Assembly: GCA_905250125.1 (NCBI GenBank)
Contig: CAJNOL010000871.1
Coordinates: 1 to 64,000, forward strand
Reading direction: 5' to 3'
DNA length: 64,000 nucleotides
From: Rotaria sordida
Taxonomy: Eukaryota > Rotifera > Eurotatoria > Philodinida > Philodinidae
Part shown: positions 13,273 through 25,139 of the stretch, piece by piece
Layout of the letters: every line of letters begins with the position of its first letter
Numbering within the stretch: position 1 is the first letter of the stretch
Program-made: the position numbers and the translations under genes
The notes under the pieces: model-generated
The model's input: only the letters and a program-made list of their open reading frames with translations
Databases searched by the model: none
Told to the model about the DNA's origin: nothing

Positions 13273-15189
13273 TTATGGACAACGCTGTATAACCGTTATA
13301 CATGATAGGCAAACTAATCTTATTAGGACTTTATTGTTATGATATCAATTGAAATATAATCAAATAGCATAGAAAGAACGAGCATTTTTTTTCTCTATCA
13401 TCCTATGTAAAAAGAAACTTTTATCAAGCTTACTACAATGTACTAAAAAATATCGTTGTCACTACTTTTCGATATCTCTCAGTAGAAAAAACATTACTTG
13501 TCAGTTTTTTTTCGACAAGTGAGATCAAGTTTTGTAACACGACTGTTGAAAACTAAGCAAGAAGATGGCATTTTATTAGATGTTCTAAAATAAAGTTCAT
13601 CTCTCAATGATTCTTTCCGTATTATAGCTATCTCATAAAACGTTTCAAAACAATCTACTAAGAACCGGTTTTTTTTTGTGCTGTTAAAACATACAATAAT
13701 AAAATTAAATCATACTTTATGTTTCGATGTCCCTTTCTTTTTTGTCAAATAGAGTGAATGGAAAAACATGACTCATATCCTTATATAGTTAAATGTGCTC
13801 TACAAACTAATCATGTTTAAATTCAATAAATTTGAACTTCAACTTTGATTACACTGAGCCGCCGTTAGCTGGACAAGTGGTATAAAACATCCGAGAGATA
13901 TCTAAGACGATGATTACTTTTGATCGAAATTGTTCGATCTTATTTAAAATCTTTTCTCTTATTAATAGATATTTTGAATTGTCCATTTCTATAAGAATTA
14001 ACAAATTCAAAGATTAGTAATCTAACTCTATCACTCTCTTGGAATTTTCTTAATCTTTTAAATAAGAAAGAAGACATTTCCTAGAGAAGTCGATTATCTT
14101 AACAAATCCAGAAAAAAAAGAAAAGATTCGCCATTAATTCAAATGATCCGATTTTCGCTTTCTGATAACTTTAAATCTAAAATACGTTTTTTTTTGATAA
14201 ACTCCAAATAAAACAAAGGTTCGTCTAGATAAAAAAAATATATTACTTGTAAATCCCAATCATATTCATTGAGATATGAGATAACTTTATTTGTTTTCCA
14301 TTTTGTTATTTTCTATAAATAAACAATATTATATTTAAATTTATCTCAAATCTGCTCACTTGAAATCGTTTAATTAAGTGGTCTCGTGATTGAGCCATTA
14401 ACAATATTATTTTATCTAGAATATATAACAACAAACAAACAATTATAGAATTATTCGACTATACTATACACAATATATCAAAAGACGATTAATGAGAACA
14501 AGATTTTCATAAGATGATACAATTCAAATCGAATTAACTATTTTCATAAGACAGAAAACAATTAAATCTTTTCATTTTTTCGTAGAAAAAAAAATCGATT
14601 CTCCCCAAAAATACAGAATGAATTCTTTTTCTAGAGTATTAAAAGATAGATCTTTAATAAAAAAAAAATCGAGTCTCAACAAATAAGTAATAAGAGAGAT
14701 ATGATCAAAATACAAAAATGTCCATTTTATCTGAAATATCTGTTATAGTTCACATTTCGAACGTTATCACTATTCATTTTAAATTTGTTCTATTCAAATT
14801 TTAATCAATTATTTTATATTCGTTAAAAAATAACATTGTTCAATCAAACAAACTCATTTTCAAAATTTCACTAAACTTCCGTATTATTGACATTCGTTAC
14901 ATAGAGAATTACAACTCAACAGAATCAACAGTTACTCATGTCCTTGGAATCAGACAATAATCGACGATTAACTACACTCAATTGATGCTTCTTTTCGACT
15001 AGCTTCTCTGATCTTGTAAATACAAGATGGATTTCATCGCGAAACTAATATATAATCAATAGTCTACTATTGCTTTTTTTTTTACATTAACTCAAAATAA
15101 ATGATTGTATTTTCTAAATTGATACTTATGACTAAATCTACATTATAATATAATTGAATATTATAAATATCTACTTTAAATTGAATCAG
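13273..15189. other. AT-rich gene-free stretch
   Basis: Very AT-rich sequence with A and T homopolymer tracts. I found no exon chain, RNA gene or clear repeat. It may be intergenic spacer or a long intron of an unrecognised gene. Confidence 0.4.
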
Positions 15190-15426
15190 TTATTGAATTA
15201 AATCTAAAGAATAAAATAATGTATTAATTTCTAGTTCGGGCCGAATTTGTTGTTTGAAATCTAAATAAAAAATAATATCATTGGATATATCGATACGTAC
15301 GACTACATTTGTTCTTAGTCTAAACTGAAATAAAAATAATGAAATTTTATATTGAAAATCTATAGTTAGAAGTGAATCAATTGTTGAACCAATCAAAATA
15401 AACAAAAATAATAATTTAAGTTTCAA
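15190..15426 (-). CDS. Possible small secreted protein (78 residues) or first exon
   Basis: The frame opens with a plausible signal peptide: MKLK followed by a hydrophobic run and a polar break near residue 18. It then has an alternating charged/aromatic segment (RTNVVVRIDISND, later DFKQQIRPELEIN) that is less biased than the surrounding AT-rich frames. A TTTTTATTTCAG tract lies inside the frame and could be a splice acceptor, so the true structure may have a short intron. No family is recognised and no neighbouring exon was assembled. This could be a real lineage-specific gene or a chance frame. Confidence 0.3.
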   Translation of the reverse strand: MKLKLLFLFILIGSTIDSLLTIDFQYKISLFLFQFRLRTNVVVRIDISNDIIFYLDFKQQIRPELEINTLFYSLDLIQ

Positions 15427-16852
15427 AATTCTTATCTTTGATTGAATTTATTTTGTTGAAAAATCTAAATAAAAACATAATTTTATTTAATCAATTGAAA
15501 TAAATAAGTAAAATCATCAGTTAGCCGCATTTACTTATCAATTTTAGTTAAAACCATTGATTTTCAAAGAAAATAAAGAACATAGGTACACTATCTACTA
15601 TTTGTTAACATTCGTTTTTTTTCCGATCAATCAATTAATAAACAGATTTTAATAATTCTATTCAATGAAAACATTTTACTTACCAAATACTTTGAAGATC
15701 TAACAGATATTTAATCAATTATCAACAATAGAAATAACTTTTCAAACAAATAAAAACTCTCAAATAATTAATTAGATCAATCTTCTATAGGCTGACTTAT
15801 GAACATTTTAAACGATTGAACTCAATCCATTATAATAAATATCTTTGACAAACATATTCACCATTACAGTTTCATTCGAACTTAGTTCATTAGTTTATCA
15901 GTTAAAGACTCAATTTAATATGAATAATGGTTGATCAAAATAGAAGGAGAAGATAATTAGGATTGATCAAGACATAATTAAGATAATAAATCAAATTCGA
16001 AAACTGATAAAAGCCTCATTCAGATAATCAAAACTATTCTTATCATTATTGAAGATTTATTCACACTTTCAACAATATCACTTTTGCTCATATCATATTA
16101 AATGATCAAACTCTTTAATTGGTCAAGTATTTTTAATTAATATCTATTTACTCGTTTACAATAATTTATCTCGTGTTTTTATTATATAAATGTTTATTTA
16201 ATCTAATTGAAAGAATTTATTTATCTATTCAGATTGGTTAATCAATTCTTATCTAATGATTAGTCTTATCAAAACGGTAAATATTTTTAATTCTAAGAAA
16301 ATTATTGAAAAATTTTTTGTTCTTCAGACGCATTTTTTTATTCCTATAATGAAGAACTCTATCAAACCATGTTAAATGACTTTAAATAAGTGAAAGTACA
16401 GAGTGTATCATCGAAGAAATTTTTATTTTCATATTAAACTGAAAAATTATTTTAGAATAAAACCTTATGATGAAGAAAAAACTAATCAACAAATTTGATT
16501 AGTGAAGACTTATTCTAAACTTATATTAAATTAAATATTTGTTTAGTGAATATATCCAAAGAGAAAAAGATTATTATTGAAATATTGTGAAATAAATATT
16601 TTTTATTTAATCTATATTTAATTAAATAAAAGTATTTTCAGTTGTTCAAGAAAATAGATTTATTTAGTCTTATCAATTACACGTTTTAGTTTATCAATAA
16701 AATAATTCTCAGTTAAGATAATCAATATAACTTACAAAGAAGAAAACATTTGTTTTTTTAACATTTGTACATTTATTTTATGAATAGAAATATAAAAACG
16801 ACGAAATTGATTTTCAAGCGTTTCTCTTCTCTCTTCTTTTACTTTAATTACA
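15427..16852. other. AT-rich gene-free stretch
   Basis: No supported coding sequence, RNA gene or repeat. Composition is close to the most AT-rich parts of the window, and the short frames present are low in information. Confidence 0.4.
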
Positions 16853-17697
16853 TCTCTGGGCAAAAGTTTTGTCCTCCATTCCCCTCGGACCACAATCGTC
16901 AAAAGGGTTAGAAGTGTGAAAGCTTGTGTACACATATTTCATCAGAAATGTACGTCAATGATCGTACTTCCTCAACTCTGATAACTTGAAAGGAAACGGA
17001 GTTATGATGAATAGTATTTATTTTTGCTTTGAGCTTCATAACTTTGGAAGGGGAGAACATTGTAGATCAGCAACCCTATCATTATGTAACGCTATATTTC
17101 AACTATCTGTCATATAAGTTTTCGTAAAAGTTCGTCAACTCATGCATGAACTGTAGTCGTTTTACTGTAATCATCGGTGTGCAAAAAAAAAACCATCTAT
17201 TATCTTTTGAAGATCAATAACCCAGCGATAGTTAAATGAATCGGTCTGAAACTTTCAAAGAAGCTTTCTACATAGTTTGGTACTGTTGTCTGCAAGTTTC
17301 AGAATCAAATGTTGTACTAGAAAGAAATGACACATTGATGATCATAATGTTAGTGTTCAAAATCTGAAGATACCAATATTCGAGCCAATGAACTTATCTT
17401 TTAGAGAAGAAAAGACCATAGATTGGGCTTTAGTTTCATGTAGAAATATTTAGAATTAAATTATGTACTTGATAAGAAGTAGGGCGAACTTTAGTAGGCA
17501 TTCCTTTTAATTTATGAAGCTCATAGCAAAAAATAGATATCATTCATCATAACTCCGTTTCTACTCAAGCAATCGGAGGTGGAATACAGTCACTGACGTA
17601 CATTTCTGATGGAATATATGTACACAAATTTTCAAACTTCTAACTCTTATGGCAACTGAGATTCGAGGAGAGAAAAGACTTTTGCCCAGGAGTATAT
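16853..17697. mobile_element. ~845-bp foldback element
   Basis: The left end contains CTCTGGGCAAAAGTTTTGTC and the right end reads as the inverted AAAAGACTTTTGCCCAGGAG. Inverted similarity continues inward through CTTCTAACTCTTATGGCAAC / GTCAAAAGGGTTAGAAG, a GTGTACACA block, CAGAAATGTACGTCA and an AACGGAGTTATGATGA block. The arms are about 200 bp each and moderately diverged. No transposase frame is visible. Confidence 0.65.
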
Positions 17698-20270
17698 TTA
17701 CTAATAAATGTTTCAATAAAAGCATTAAAAAAATAAAACTCGTTTTTAATACCTTTCCATGATAAAATAAAACTGTCTAAAATAAATTGATTTTATTCGA
17801 ACCAATTATTTTATTTTTATCATTAATGAAAAACTATTTAGAATATCTAATCCTGAAACATATAGAAATCTAAGTAATCAATGTTTTTCTTAATATTAGA
17901 TAGATATTCTACAAAGGGACTAGAGACAAGAACAATACATCGAGTTGAAATCGATATTGAATCGATAAAAATGTCAATATGCTGACGATGTCTATACGTG
18001 CTATTTTTGATTGTCTCGATAAGATATATGTTTTTCATAGTTGTTATTTTGTCACTGACATATTTTTGATAATATATCAATTCTATTGTCTCTGAATTAA
18101 AATGAGATACGCATTTATCAAATTGATTCGAAGATAGAAATTGTAAGAATATTCATTGATAAACTTCGTTTATTTTTAATGTTTGATTTTAAATAAAAAT
18201 GTTCGTCACAGAAAAAAAAACATACACAAATCCTTTTTCGCTTTTGATAAACATTTTTTTTTTCTTTTATAATGCAAACATACTCATTTGCATATTTACT
18301 TTAGTTTTTTTCTTTTGTAAAACACGATCTGAAAGAAGTGTTGAAATATATAGGGCAAAATTTCCACCCAACCCCTCCCCCCACAGATTGTACCAGACAG
18401 ACTCCAGAGGCCATCGCAGACCATGACAGACAGGGTCCAGATCGATCACAGACCGCGATAGAAAGTCTCCCAATTCATTAGACACTATGACAAACACATT
18501 GTAAGAAGAATCAGAGACGATTATAGATAACTTGAAGTGATTATCGAACGTCTTGCATAAATCGCATCTTTTTCAAACGATTATGTAGTGTTTGCTCTTG
18601 GAATTTATATGCTATACAGTAAACAATAATGAATGCATGCTTTCGGAAATATGAAAAAAGGGCAATTTTCAGAGAGTTAGTAATATTAGGATTATCATGT
18701 TTCACATTTTAATCCCGGAAAAGATTGCGCTAACAGCTTTTAACCATCGAAACAAAAAAAAAATCATAAAATTTATATTATAGAAGTAACACTGATAGAA
18801 AAAAGACACATCTACTTTTATTCATAAAAAAAGTTCAATCAATATGATTCATCTTTAAAACTTATATTTTCTCAATCATTGATTATTTATGTTAATTGAA
18901 ACAAACTTTAATAGAAATAAAAAAAACCCTAATTCTCACATTGACTTAAATCACCTTTGCTCTGAATATATATTCTATGAAACTTTCCAAATCTTATCAA
19001 TAATTTAACATTGATTTAAAATAGAAAAAAAAGTCGATTTTAAAAAAGAGTTATCTATAAATAAAAATCGATGAAAAATCCTCAATTAATCATCATCTTT
19101 CAATGAATTATTATTCTTCAATAAAGAAATTTCATCCGTGATGTGATCAAGATCGCGTTCACTTTTCCAGATATAATCAACAATTGTCTTCATTCACTTT
19201 AAATGAACAAAGTTTTTTATTATAAAAATCAAACACATGTATTATAACTACATCAACGATATATGGACAAAAATGTCAATATACTAATTTAAAAGAGAAC
19301 GAAATAAAAATAATTAAAAAAAAAACGTCCACATTTGATAATTAACATTTCGAAATCAGTTTTTCTTTGACAAGATTTAACATATGTTCAATTTTGTTCA
19401 TCAAATAAACAAATATATATTTTAACAAATGAGAAGTTAAACACATTTGTCAAATATTGAAAAAGACACAAGAATAATTCCTTCACAATATATATTTATC
19501 AATTAGAAAAAAAACAAAATTTTCAAACTCAAACAAAACTATTTCAATGTCAAATTAACGTTCGACTACTATGCCAAATGATCCATCTCATTATACAGAA
19601 TAGAAAATTTCGTTTTTACTTTTGAATCTCTTTCAATATCTTACAAATATATTTAATCAACATTTTAACCGTTCTTAAAATCTATACCTAATTGATTAGA
19701 CAAATTAATAATTAAACTCTGATTTATTCTCAATTACGAATATATCATTTATCGACATAAAATTTTATTTAATTAACTATTACATTAACAAATATGATTA
19801 ATTAGAACTTTAGTCAGATTTTATTCAAAATAAACAAAATGACGACAATTTTCATGAGATAAGAATCAATGCATTTATTCTGTGAGAGATGCATTTACAC
19901 TGATATTAATAAGTGACATAAACAATCACTAAACAAATTTAATTATTAGATGAAAACAAATAAAAATATAACTAACTTCGAAATAATCTTTTATTCGGAT
20001 GAAAACTGAATTTTACTTCTCGGAGGGTGTTAAATAGATTTTGTTCAGTTTTGAATTTTCCTAAGAAGACTTTGTCTTATCAACATTTAACTAATAAGAA
20101 TAAGATCAAAAATAATCAATTAAAACTAATTTATTTTATTATTAATAAGAAAAACAGATTAATATATTCGATTTGAAAATCATTTGAAAATAAAAATTTA
20201 ACGAAATCAAAGAATTAAAAAGTTCTCTTAATTGTCTTTGTTTGTTGTTAATCAATGAATTATATTATTT
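17698..20270. other. AT-rich gene-free stretch
   Basis: No supported gene. At 18360-18500 there is a less AT-rich patch with repeated CAGA-type words (CAGACTCCAG, CATCGCAGACC, GACAGACAGGG), possibly a degenerate short repeat. The rest is AT-rich spacer with homopolymer tracts. Confidence 0.4.
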
Positions 20271-20473
20271 TCATAATAAAATACACGTTCCACTAGTCGA
20301 ATTTCTTGGACATTTACATCGTTGATCTAAAGGTACATCTTTCAATGTTTGTTCAATATGTTGACCACATCCTAATGAAAAAAAAAATCCCTAGGTCATA
20401 TTGAAATTTGGAATATTTTCATACCTGCCCATGTTGGCTTTCCACATTTAGAACAAGTTGTTTTTCTACACAT
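20271..20473 (-). CDS. 49-residue Cys-rich (probably zinc-binding) protein, two exons
   Basis: Exon 1 is 20473-20425 and exon 2 is 20371-20271. They are joined across a 53-bp GT-AG intron in matching phase and give 49 residues ending at a TGA. The start reads MCRKTTCSKCGKPTWAGCGQ, followed by HIEQ, a short linker and RCKC. The pattern C-x4-C-x2-C, then C-G-x-H, then C-x-C suggests a metal-binding knuckle. To my knowledge similar tiny proteins of unknown function, with the CGKPTW-GCG-HIE core, occur in fungi, protists and animals. An acceptor-like TTTTAG lies 11-12 bases upstream of the ATG, so a 5' UTR intron is likely. The gene is too short for ordinary ORF scanning. Function is unknown. Confidence 0.75.
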
Positions 20474-20818
20474 TTTATCAAATCTAAAACATAAAATTTG
20501 CTTTTTTCTTCGATATAGATGAAGAAAAAAAAACTCATAGTAAATGATCGATTTGCATTTTCTTTTAGTTGAAAGAAAACGAAAAAAAAATTCAATAAAA
20601 AAGTAAATAAACGAAACATAAAGTGGATCCTTTTTTCACATATACATAACAACAAAACAGAATTAAACTCAACGTTTGCTTCTCTTTCTCACGAAAAAAA
20701 AAAACGCTTGAAAAATTCAATCAATAATAAATATTTTTCTCTCCAAATCTCTATTCACTTGGAATGACCATCGTATACACTTAACTTATGCAACTGATTT
20801 TATTCTCAAGAAGATTGT

Positions 20819-21178
20819 TCATCGGACATTGCATTTATGATCGAACATCAATACCATCTGTATCGTTGGAATAGTCAACTGACTATCCGATAGCCATTTC
20901 GATTCCTCTGTTTTTGCTTTGAATAGACATCGACATTCATAGATCGATTTTCCGAATGTATCACTGAGACGATAGATTGATGACTCCCAGTCCGATCGTT
21001 TCTCAACATTCAAACGATTATTATCGAGGAAATTAGGATTTCGTGTAAATAAAAAGATTTTTCTTCTCACGATGTCTTATTTTCGAGCCTTGAAAATCTC
21101 TCCGATATATGACTGAGAAGAGATCTGAAGATGATCACTCGAAATTGACTTTAATCGAACATCTTCTATAAGAATGAT
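20819..21178 (-). pseudogene. Decayed coding stretch with one in-frame stop
   Basis: On the minus strand, about 118 codons read in one frame from near 21178 to the stop at 20819, broken only by a TAA at 21079-21077. The amino-acid composition is balanced and unlike the AT-driven frames around it: for example IEDVRLKSISSDHLQISS before the stop, then DIVRRKIFLFTRNP and SIYECRCLFKAKTEESKW after it. The segment from ARK to FLFTRN loosely recalls a PH-like beta strand region, but I do not assign a family. It could be a pseudogene exon, or two exons separated by an unrecognised intron. The frame at 21793-21584 on the same strand might belong to the same gene. Confidence 0.35.
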
Positions 21179-21583
21179 CTTTTTAACTTGTTAGAAGATT
21201 GAATTTTCAAATTTATTCAAGAAAAAATAAAACCTTTTCACGTTTCTGATTGTTAATAGAATTTTTTTTTATTTGAAATTATCTTTAAATGAATTAACTG
21301 ATTTTTATGATGAAAGATCATATTGATATATAGATATTGTTTTAACAATTGAAAAGATGAAAATTCGTTAAGAAAGTATCTTTGGCAAAAAAAAACATCA
21401 ACGAGTTTCTATTCTTCTTTTAATCAATTGATAAGAAATTGTCATTAGAAAATTGTTAAATTTCGATTTGTTCTAAGATTATTAAACAAAGTAAAGAATA
21501 TTTGAAAATGAAATATTGAACAAGTTTTGTCTTCTAAAGATTAGATTTCAGCTGAGAAAATTATTATTCTGGTGGATTTGTCT

Positions 21584-21793
21584 CTATTGAAGTACTTGAA
21601 TATGTTTATTTTTCTCGATTCGATAGTATTCTTTGGATAGATCTTCTTGTTTTTCCGAGTATTCGAAACTTTCGATAAGTATCGAGTGGTCGAAATTCGA
21701 AGAAAACGATGAAAAAATCTCAATTCCAAATATTTCATCACTCGTCTGATTGATCATATGTTTTTTTGTCTCTTTGATTCGTAACATGAACAT
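21584..21793 (-). CDS. Possible exon of an unrecognised gene
   Basis: A 69-codon frame with a mixed, charged composition (KETKKHMINQTSDEIFGIE, then EYSEKQEDLSKEYYRIEKN). It looks more protein-like than other frames nearby and lies upstream of, and on the same strand as, the decayed stretch at 20819-21178. No motif is recognised and I could not join the two with confident splice sites. Confidence 0.2.
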   Translation of the reverse strand: MFMLRIKETKKHMINQTSDEIFGIEIFSSFSSNFDHSILIESFEYSEKQEDLSKEYYRIEKNKHIQVLQ

Positions 21794-21930
21794 TCCTTAT
21801 TATAAATAAATCTTTGAGAGATAAAGAGAGAAAAAAATATTTCTGGTTTAAGATAAATATTTGTATTTAAGGTTGATATATCAAAGATGAAAATTAATTA
21901 ATAATCTTAATTTGTTTGGAATGACAAATA

Positions 21931-23173
21931 TTAGGTTGGTAAGAAATTTTTGACGTTTTTTTCGAAAATTTTCTTTTTATTTTTTAACTTAAAAAATACA
22001 ACTAGCTTTCAACAATGTATGCTCCATTTCTATCTATGACCTATCGCCAACGCTCTGGCAGAGAAAGGATCCTGCGTTCGTACAAGTCCTGGGACTTTTG
22101 GCCGAAGAAGTTGACGAGGTCTATTTGGAGGTCGTTCTCGTCGTCGAACTTTTTCTCGCGCAATTGATTAGAAAGAGAATGGAATAGATGGTAGTCCGTA
22201 GGAGCCAAGTCTAGAGAATAAGGTGGATGTGCAACCGTAACCCATCCGGGCTTCAATAATTTTTCACGCATTAACTTTGCAATGTGAGGTCTGGGATTGT
22301 CATGTAAAAAATAAATTCTATCCTACTTGCCCTGGAGTTTTGCTGCAGCTCGGTCCAATTGCTGACAATAGAGATCAGCAGTGATGGTACAATTAGTTGG
22401 AAGAAGTTCCTGATGAATAGTTCTTTTTACTCCCCACCAAACGCCCAGCATAATCTTCTTTGGATGAAGGTCATCTTTGGGCGGTGGTAAACCTGTTTGT
22501 CCAACTCCCAGCCACTGTCGTTCGCGCGTATGGTTAACATATAACACCCACTTTTCATCGCCGGTAATAAGATTGTGGAGCTATTGGTAGTTGTGGTGAG
22601 ACGTCATTAATTCCATACAAGTATCCACGCTGTATTGAAGCTGATGTAGCGACCAATCATGCAGTATCCAAAATCCATATTTTCACGTTCTGCCTAATTC
22701 ACCCAGATGCTTGTTCACTGTAGTATGAGAGCATCTAAGTCGCTCTGCTAAACACTGTGTAGTCAATCTAGGATCTTCTTCGATAAGCTGCTGCAAGACA
22801 TACATATCCATCTCTAGTAGTCTTCCAGAATGAGGTAAATCGTCGAGTTCGAAGTCACCGTTCTTGAATCGATTGAACCAACGTTGCACTGTACAGATGG
22901 AGAGTACATATTTCCCCATTGTGCTGTATACGTTACTTGTTGCTTCCTTTGCTTTGTGATCCAAACTGAATTCATGAAACAGAAGCACTCGGAGCTCTCT
23001 ACGAGATATTTTCATTTCTGATTTGACATCAACGTCTACATCCATTGTTTTGTTGCTGTTCGAAAGATATTCGTACCTCCATTATATACCATTAGTATAG
23101 AAACTTCTAGAACTTTCTCGACTGTTCTAGGAAATTCTTAAAAAAAAACGTCAAAAATTTCTTGCCAACCTAA
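21931..23173 (-). mobile_element. Complete but inactive mariner (DD34D-type) element
   Basis: The element is 1243 bp and bounded by TIRs: TTAGGTTGGTAAGAAATTTT at the left, matched by the inverted AAAATTTCTTGCCAACCTAA at the right, with about one mismatch in the outer 30 bases. TA duplications flank both ends (21929-21930 and 23174-23175). The transposase lies on the minus strand. Both the structure and the size fit Tc1/mariner elements of the mariner clade. Confidence 0.95.
22041..23045 (-). pseudogene. Mariner transposase, interrupted by in-frame stops
   Basis: The reading frame starts at 23045 and stays in one frame throughout, but is cut by a TGA at 22685-22683, a TAG near 22580, a TAG at 22325-22323 and a TAG at 22043-22041. 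No frameshift is needed. The N-terminal part holds two helix-turn-helix regions (TVQRWFNRFKNGDFELDDLP, then CSHTTVNKHLGELG). The catalytic part keeps ITGDEKW, HDNPRPH and a LAPTDYHLF segment about 34 residues after the second aspartate, so the DD34D triad is present. In a live copy this protein would cut and paste the element using its TIRs. The pattern of nonsense changes with an otherwise intact catalytic core suggests relatively recent inactivation. Confidence 0.9.
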
Positions 23174-23175
23174 TA

Positions 23176-23904
23176 GTCTCTTGTGCACAACTAAAAATAA
23201 AATCAGATATTTCCTGAAACTTTTCAATTCAATTTATAGAATGGTATTTATCAGAGCTCCACATGAAATGGGATGGGATTAGAAGTGTAAGCCGATGTAT
23301 TTATTGACGACAGCGGCTGTAAAAATTAAGATATTTTTACTTTCGGCAGTGGCTCGAAAACTTTAGCTAAACGGTGACAACGGTTGATAAGGTCAAAACT
23401 GAAAAGCTTTTTGAAAAAGTTCATTTATTGTTGTACTTTGCTATGGTTCTGCTATTTGGTGAATTGTCCACAAATGATTTTTCCAGTTCCCAGAGGCATT
23501 TGTCGCCTTATGCACGCCAATATTTTTTCGAATAGAGAAAAAACTAATATCAGGTTGTTCATCTTTTAATTTATCGAAACAAATTTTATAATAAATTCAT
23601 TCAATATTCAATGGTTGATTGGGTAGACTTATACGAATAAAAACGTTTTAAAGTAAATTATGTATACTCGTCATGCCATGTAAAAGATAAAATTATAAAC
23701 CAAATTAAAATTATCAAACTATTAATAATGTTTTTCGCTATCGTTAGTACATGATCATATTGCTTCATGCAGGCATACAACAGAAAAAGTTAGTTGAAAA
23801 GTTAAACTAATCAAGAATTAAATAAAAGCAAATGTGAAAAATATAAAATTTGATTGTTTTACTATCAAGGGAATTTATTTAATGAAAACATTCATTTCGA
23901 TTGA
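23176..23904. other. Spacer between mariner and the G-rich palindrome
   Basis: No supported gene. A short plus-strand frame at 23384-23569 contains several Cys and Phe residues but no motif or splice context. Confidence 0.4.
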
Positions 23905-23905
23905 T

Positions 23906-24130
23906 GAGTGTGGGTGTGAGTGTGGGTGTGGAATGGTGTAGGTGTGGGTGTGGAATGGTGTAGGTGTGGGTGTGGGTGTGAGTATGAGTGTAGGGTGTGG
24001 ATGTGGCTGTGAATGTGGGTATCAGTGTGGATGGGGATGTGGGTGTGAGTATGGATGTTCTTTACTTACACTGCACCCACCTCTATACCCACACCCACAG
24101 CCACATCCACACGGCCATACCCACACCCTC
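23906..24130. repeat. Telomere-like G-rich/C-rich palindrome 1 (largest)
   Basis: About 150 bases of degenerate GTGTGGGTGTGAGTGTGG-type repeat on the plus strand are followed by a short spacer (TTCTTTACTTACAC region, 24058-24073). A C-rich arm with CCCACACCCACAGCCACATC then extends to 24130. The G-rich arm also contains a near-identical tandem unit of about 26 bp (GGTGTGGAATGGTGTAGGTG). Overlapping frames here are by-products of the repeat and are not genes. Confidence 0.85.
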
Positions 24131-25139
24131 ATTGCATAGTGCATGTATAAAATTCATTTCATTAATCAAATACGCAGAAAGATAGGTTCAAGAAAAGAGA
24201 GCGAAGCGCTCATTGAATAACAACCAGAAACGTAATCCTAATTTGAATACGTTCGAATATATCAGAGTCTTTCGATAATTTTGTTTATTGTCCAGTTTTA
24301 TTTTTCTTGTTAAGATCTGGCTGAGAGTGGGTGAGAGTGGATTCATAAAAATAGTATTTGATTCTTTTGTCTAAGATTTATTGAAGAAAATGGGTCGGAG
24401 TGGGGTCTCATGAATGGAGAATTTTATACTCTATACATCGATACTATCTTCGAATGAAACGGCGGTCAGAGTGGGTGAGAGTGTATTTTGGTAATACCCA
24501 CATCGTACTAAGTAGAGCGCGTTGGTTCCATAGTTCTCGAATCTTGGATACGACTCATAGATACTTTTTCAAGTCTAGATTCAGAACTAATTCGACAAGA
24601 TCTGGCATTGATCATATTGAATATTTTTGAAACCAGCAGCTACTGAGAGTTATTTTTCGGGATTTATTGAAACTTATTTAAAAGTTTCTAAAGATTTTGA
24701 GATGAATTTCATATGATGCCTTATCCTGAAATATCATCAGCATTAATAAATTCTCAAAAACAAAAACAACACCCGTAGAAACAAATGAATTCCAATAAAT
24801 TAAGTCATGATTGTCGCTCCATAAAGAAAAAAGAAAAAAAGATATTTGATGTTTTGATGTGTTATTATTCTTTCTCAAAGAGTCACCTTTACCGACTTAT
24901 GATAATAACTCGGTCATAAAAAAGAAACGGTAAAAGAATATTATGTCTTATCATGAGCAACGAAAAGGTAAGTCATCAAATAGACAAATGATTATGCCTT
25001 TTCTTTTGTTACTATAAAAAGATAACTTTGTTTGACTTTGAGATGCATTCTTTCAAAAAAAATCTGATACGATTATACGTCGAGTCGGCAATCCTTTTTT
25101 TGTTTGTAATTATCGTCATAAAATTCAACTCATTTTCAT
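24131..25139. other. Region upstream of the ART-TPR gene
   Basis: Contains scattered GAGAGTGGGTGAGAGTG strings (24325-24345, 24390-24405, 24465-24485) that look like outliers of the G-rich repeat, without a C-rich partner. A GTAAGT donor follows ATGTCTTATCATGAGC near 24942-24970, but its phase does not match any acceptor that would join it to the gene at 25140. No other gene is seen. Confidence 0.4.

Noticed and set aside
23942..24185. Cys/Gly/Val-rich open frames over the G-rich repeat
   Set aside because: They arise from GTGTGG-type repeat translation and have no independent coding support.
24942..24970. Possible upstream exon (ATGTCTTATCATGAGC followed by GTAAGT) for the ART-TPR gene
   Set aside because: Its phase does not fit any AG acceptor before or just after the ATG at 25140, and the gene is complete without it.
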